Shown piece after piece: positions 35,047 through 35,355 of a stretch of 35,355 nucleotides of DNA; within the stretch, counting starts at the first letter, position 1, and each line of letters begins with the position of its first letter. This stretch comes from an uncultured beta proteobacterium. GTDB taxonomy: Bacteria; Pseudomonadota; Gammaproteobacteria; Burkholderiales; Rhodocyclaceae. Location of the stretch: the NCBI GenBank assembly GCA_903917505.1, contig CAIXAY010000006.1, positions 1 through 35,355 on the forward strand, given 5' to 3'. The notes under the pieces were generated by a model that saw nothing but the letters and a program-made list of their open reading frames with translations, was not told where the DNA came from and did not search any database. Both the position numbers and the translations under genes were made by a program.

Positions 35047-35355
35047 ATGCCGCTTGCAATCGTCCACAGTCGAGGATTGGATGGGCTTTCCGCGCCGCAA
35101 GTCGCGGTCGAAGTGCATCTGGCCGGTGGATTGCCCAGCGTCACGCTGGTCGGCCTGCCGGACACCGAGGTCAAGGAAGCGCGCGACCGGGTGCGCGCCG
35201 CGCTGCAGAATTCCGGTTTCGATTTTCCGAGCAAGCGCATCACCATCAATCTCGCGCCGGCCGACCTGCCCAAGGAGTCGGGCCGCTTCGATCTGCCGAT
35301 CGCGCTCGGCATCCTCGCGGCTTCCGGCCAGATTCCGGGCAAGGCGCTGGGCGCC
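35047..35355 (+). CDS. comM: ComM / YifB-family Mg chelatase-like AAA+ helicase (3' end outside window)
   Basis: The first 103 residues of the protein, cut off by the window end. MPLAIVHSRGLDGL, followed by EVHLAGGLPSVTLVGLPD and then ALQNSGFDFPSKRITINLAP, is the conserved N-terminal domain of ComM, a hexameric helicase that promotes branch migration during natural transformation. The Mg-chelatase AAA+ domain is not in view. The frame is intact to the last base. In related genomes, as I recall, comM follows ubiK directly; here the two are separated by the orphan gene and non-coding DNA. Confidence 0.95.
   Translation, partial: MPLAIVHSRGLDGLSAPQVAVEVHLAGGLPSVTLVGLPDTEVKEARDRVRAALQNSGFDFPSKRITINLAPADLPKESGRFDLPIALGILAASGQIPGKALGA

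Overview
The window looks like the chromosome of a high-GC, respiratory, denitrifying Betaproteobacterium, perhaps near the Rhodocyclales. The evidence is gene content: proteobacterial citrate synthase, a lipoprotein copper nitrite reductase with a quinol NO reductase, UbiK/ComM and porin-glnK-amtB. The rank is an inference from gene order. No rRNA, tRNA, CRISPR array, insertion sequence or phage module was seen.

Layout. 1-4.2 kb holds housekeeping genes: the end of a YheS-type ABC-F ATPase, a LapA-domain membrane protein, a cupin, citrate synthase (gltA) and a small exported His/Gly-rich protein on the minus strand. 4.3-10.8 kb is a tight SUF iron-sulfur assembly operon (Rrf2 regulator, sufB, C, D, S, U, T and a Rieske ferredoxin), with four ATGA start/stop overlaps. 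10.8-19.2 kb, all minus strand, is an Anbu island: circularly permuted ATP-grasp, alpha-E protein, giant DUF2126 transglutaminase, the proteasome-like Anbu protease, an N-formylglutamate amidohydrolase-like protein and a second transglutaminase. Its biochemical role is essentially unknown, which makes it the strongest candidate here for an undescribed system.

19.4-26.0 kb is a nitric-oxide/nitrite module: nnrS and a Cys-rich DUF3079 protein, a divergent nsrR, the quinol NO reductase, a divergent lipoprotein NirK with a C-terminal cytochrome c domain, and a small secreted CxxC protein. Two 23-bp sites with NsrR architecture lie in the two divergent promoter regions, suggesting one NO-responsive circuit. 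26.0-30.2 kb holds succinate-semialdehyde dehydrogenase and a stand-alone pyruvate dehydrogenase E1 (aceE).

30.3-33.4 kb is a nitrogen-status operon (TorF-type porin, glnK, amtB) ending in a strong intrinsic terminator. It is preceded by a well-spaced sigma-54 promoter and two upstream NtrC-like dyads, one phased pair about three helical turns apart. The window closes with ubiK, an unrecognised orphan gene on the opposite strand, about 0.5 kb of non-coding DNA and the start of comM.
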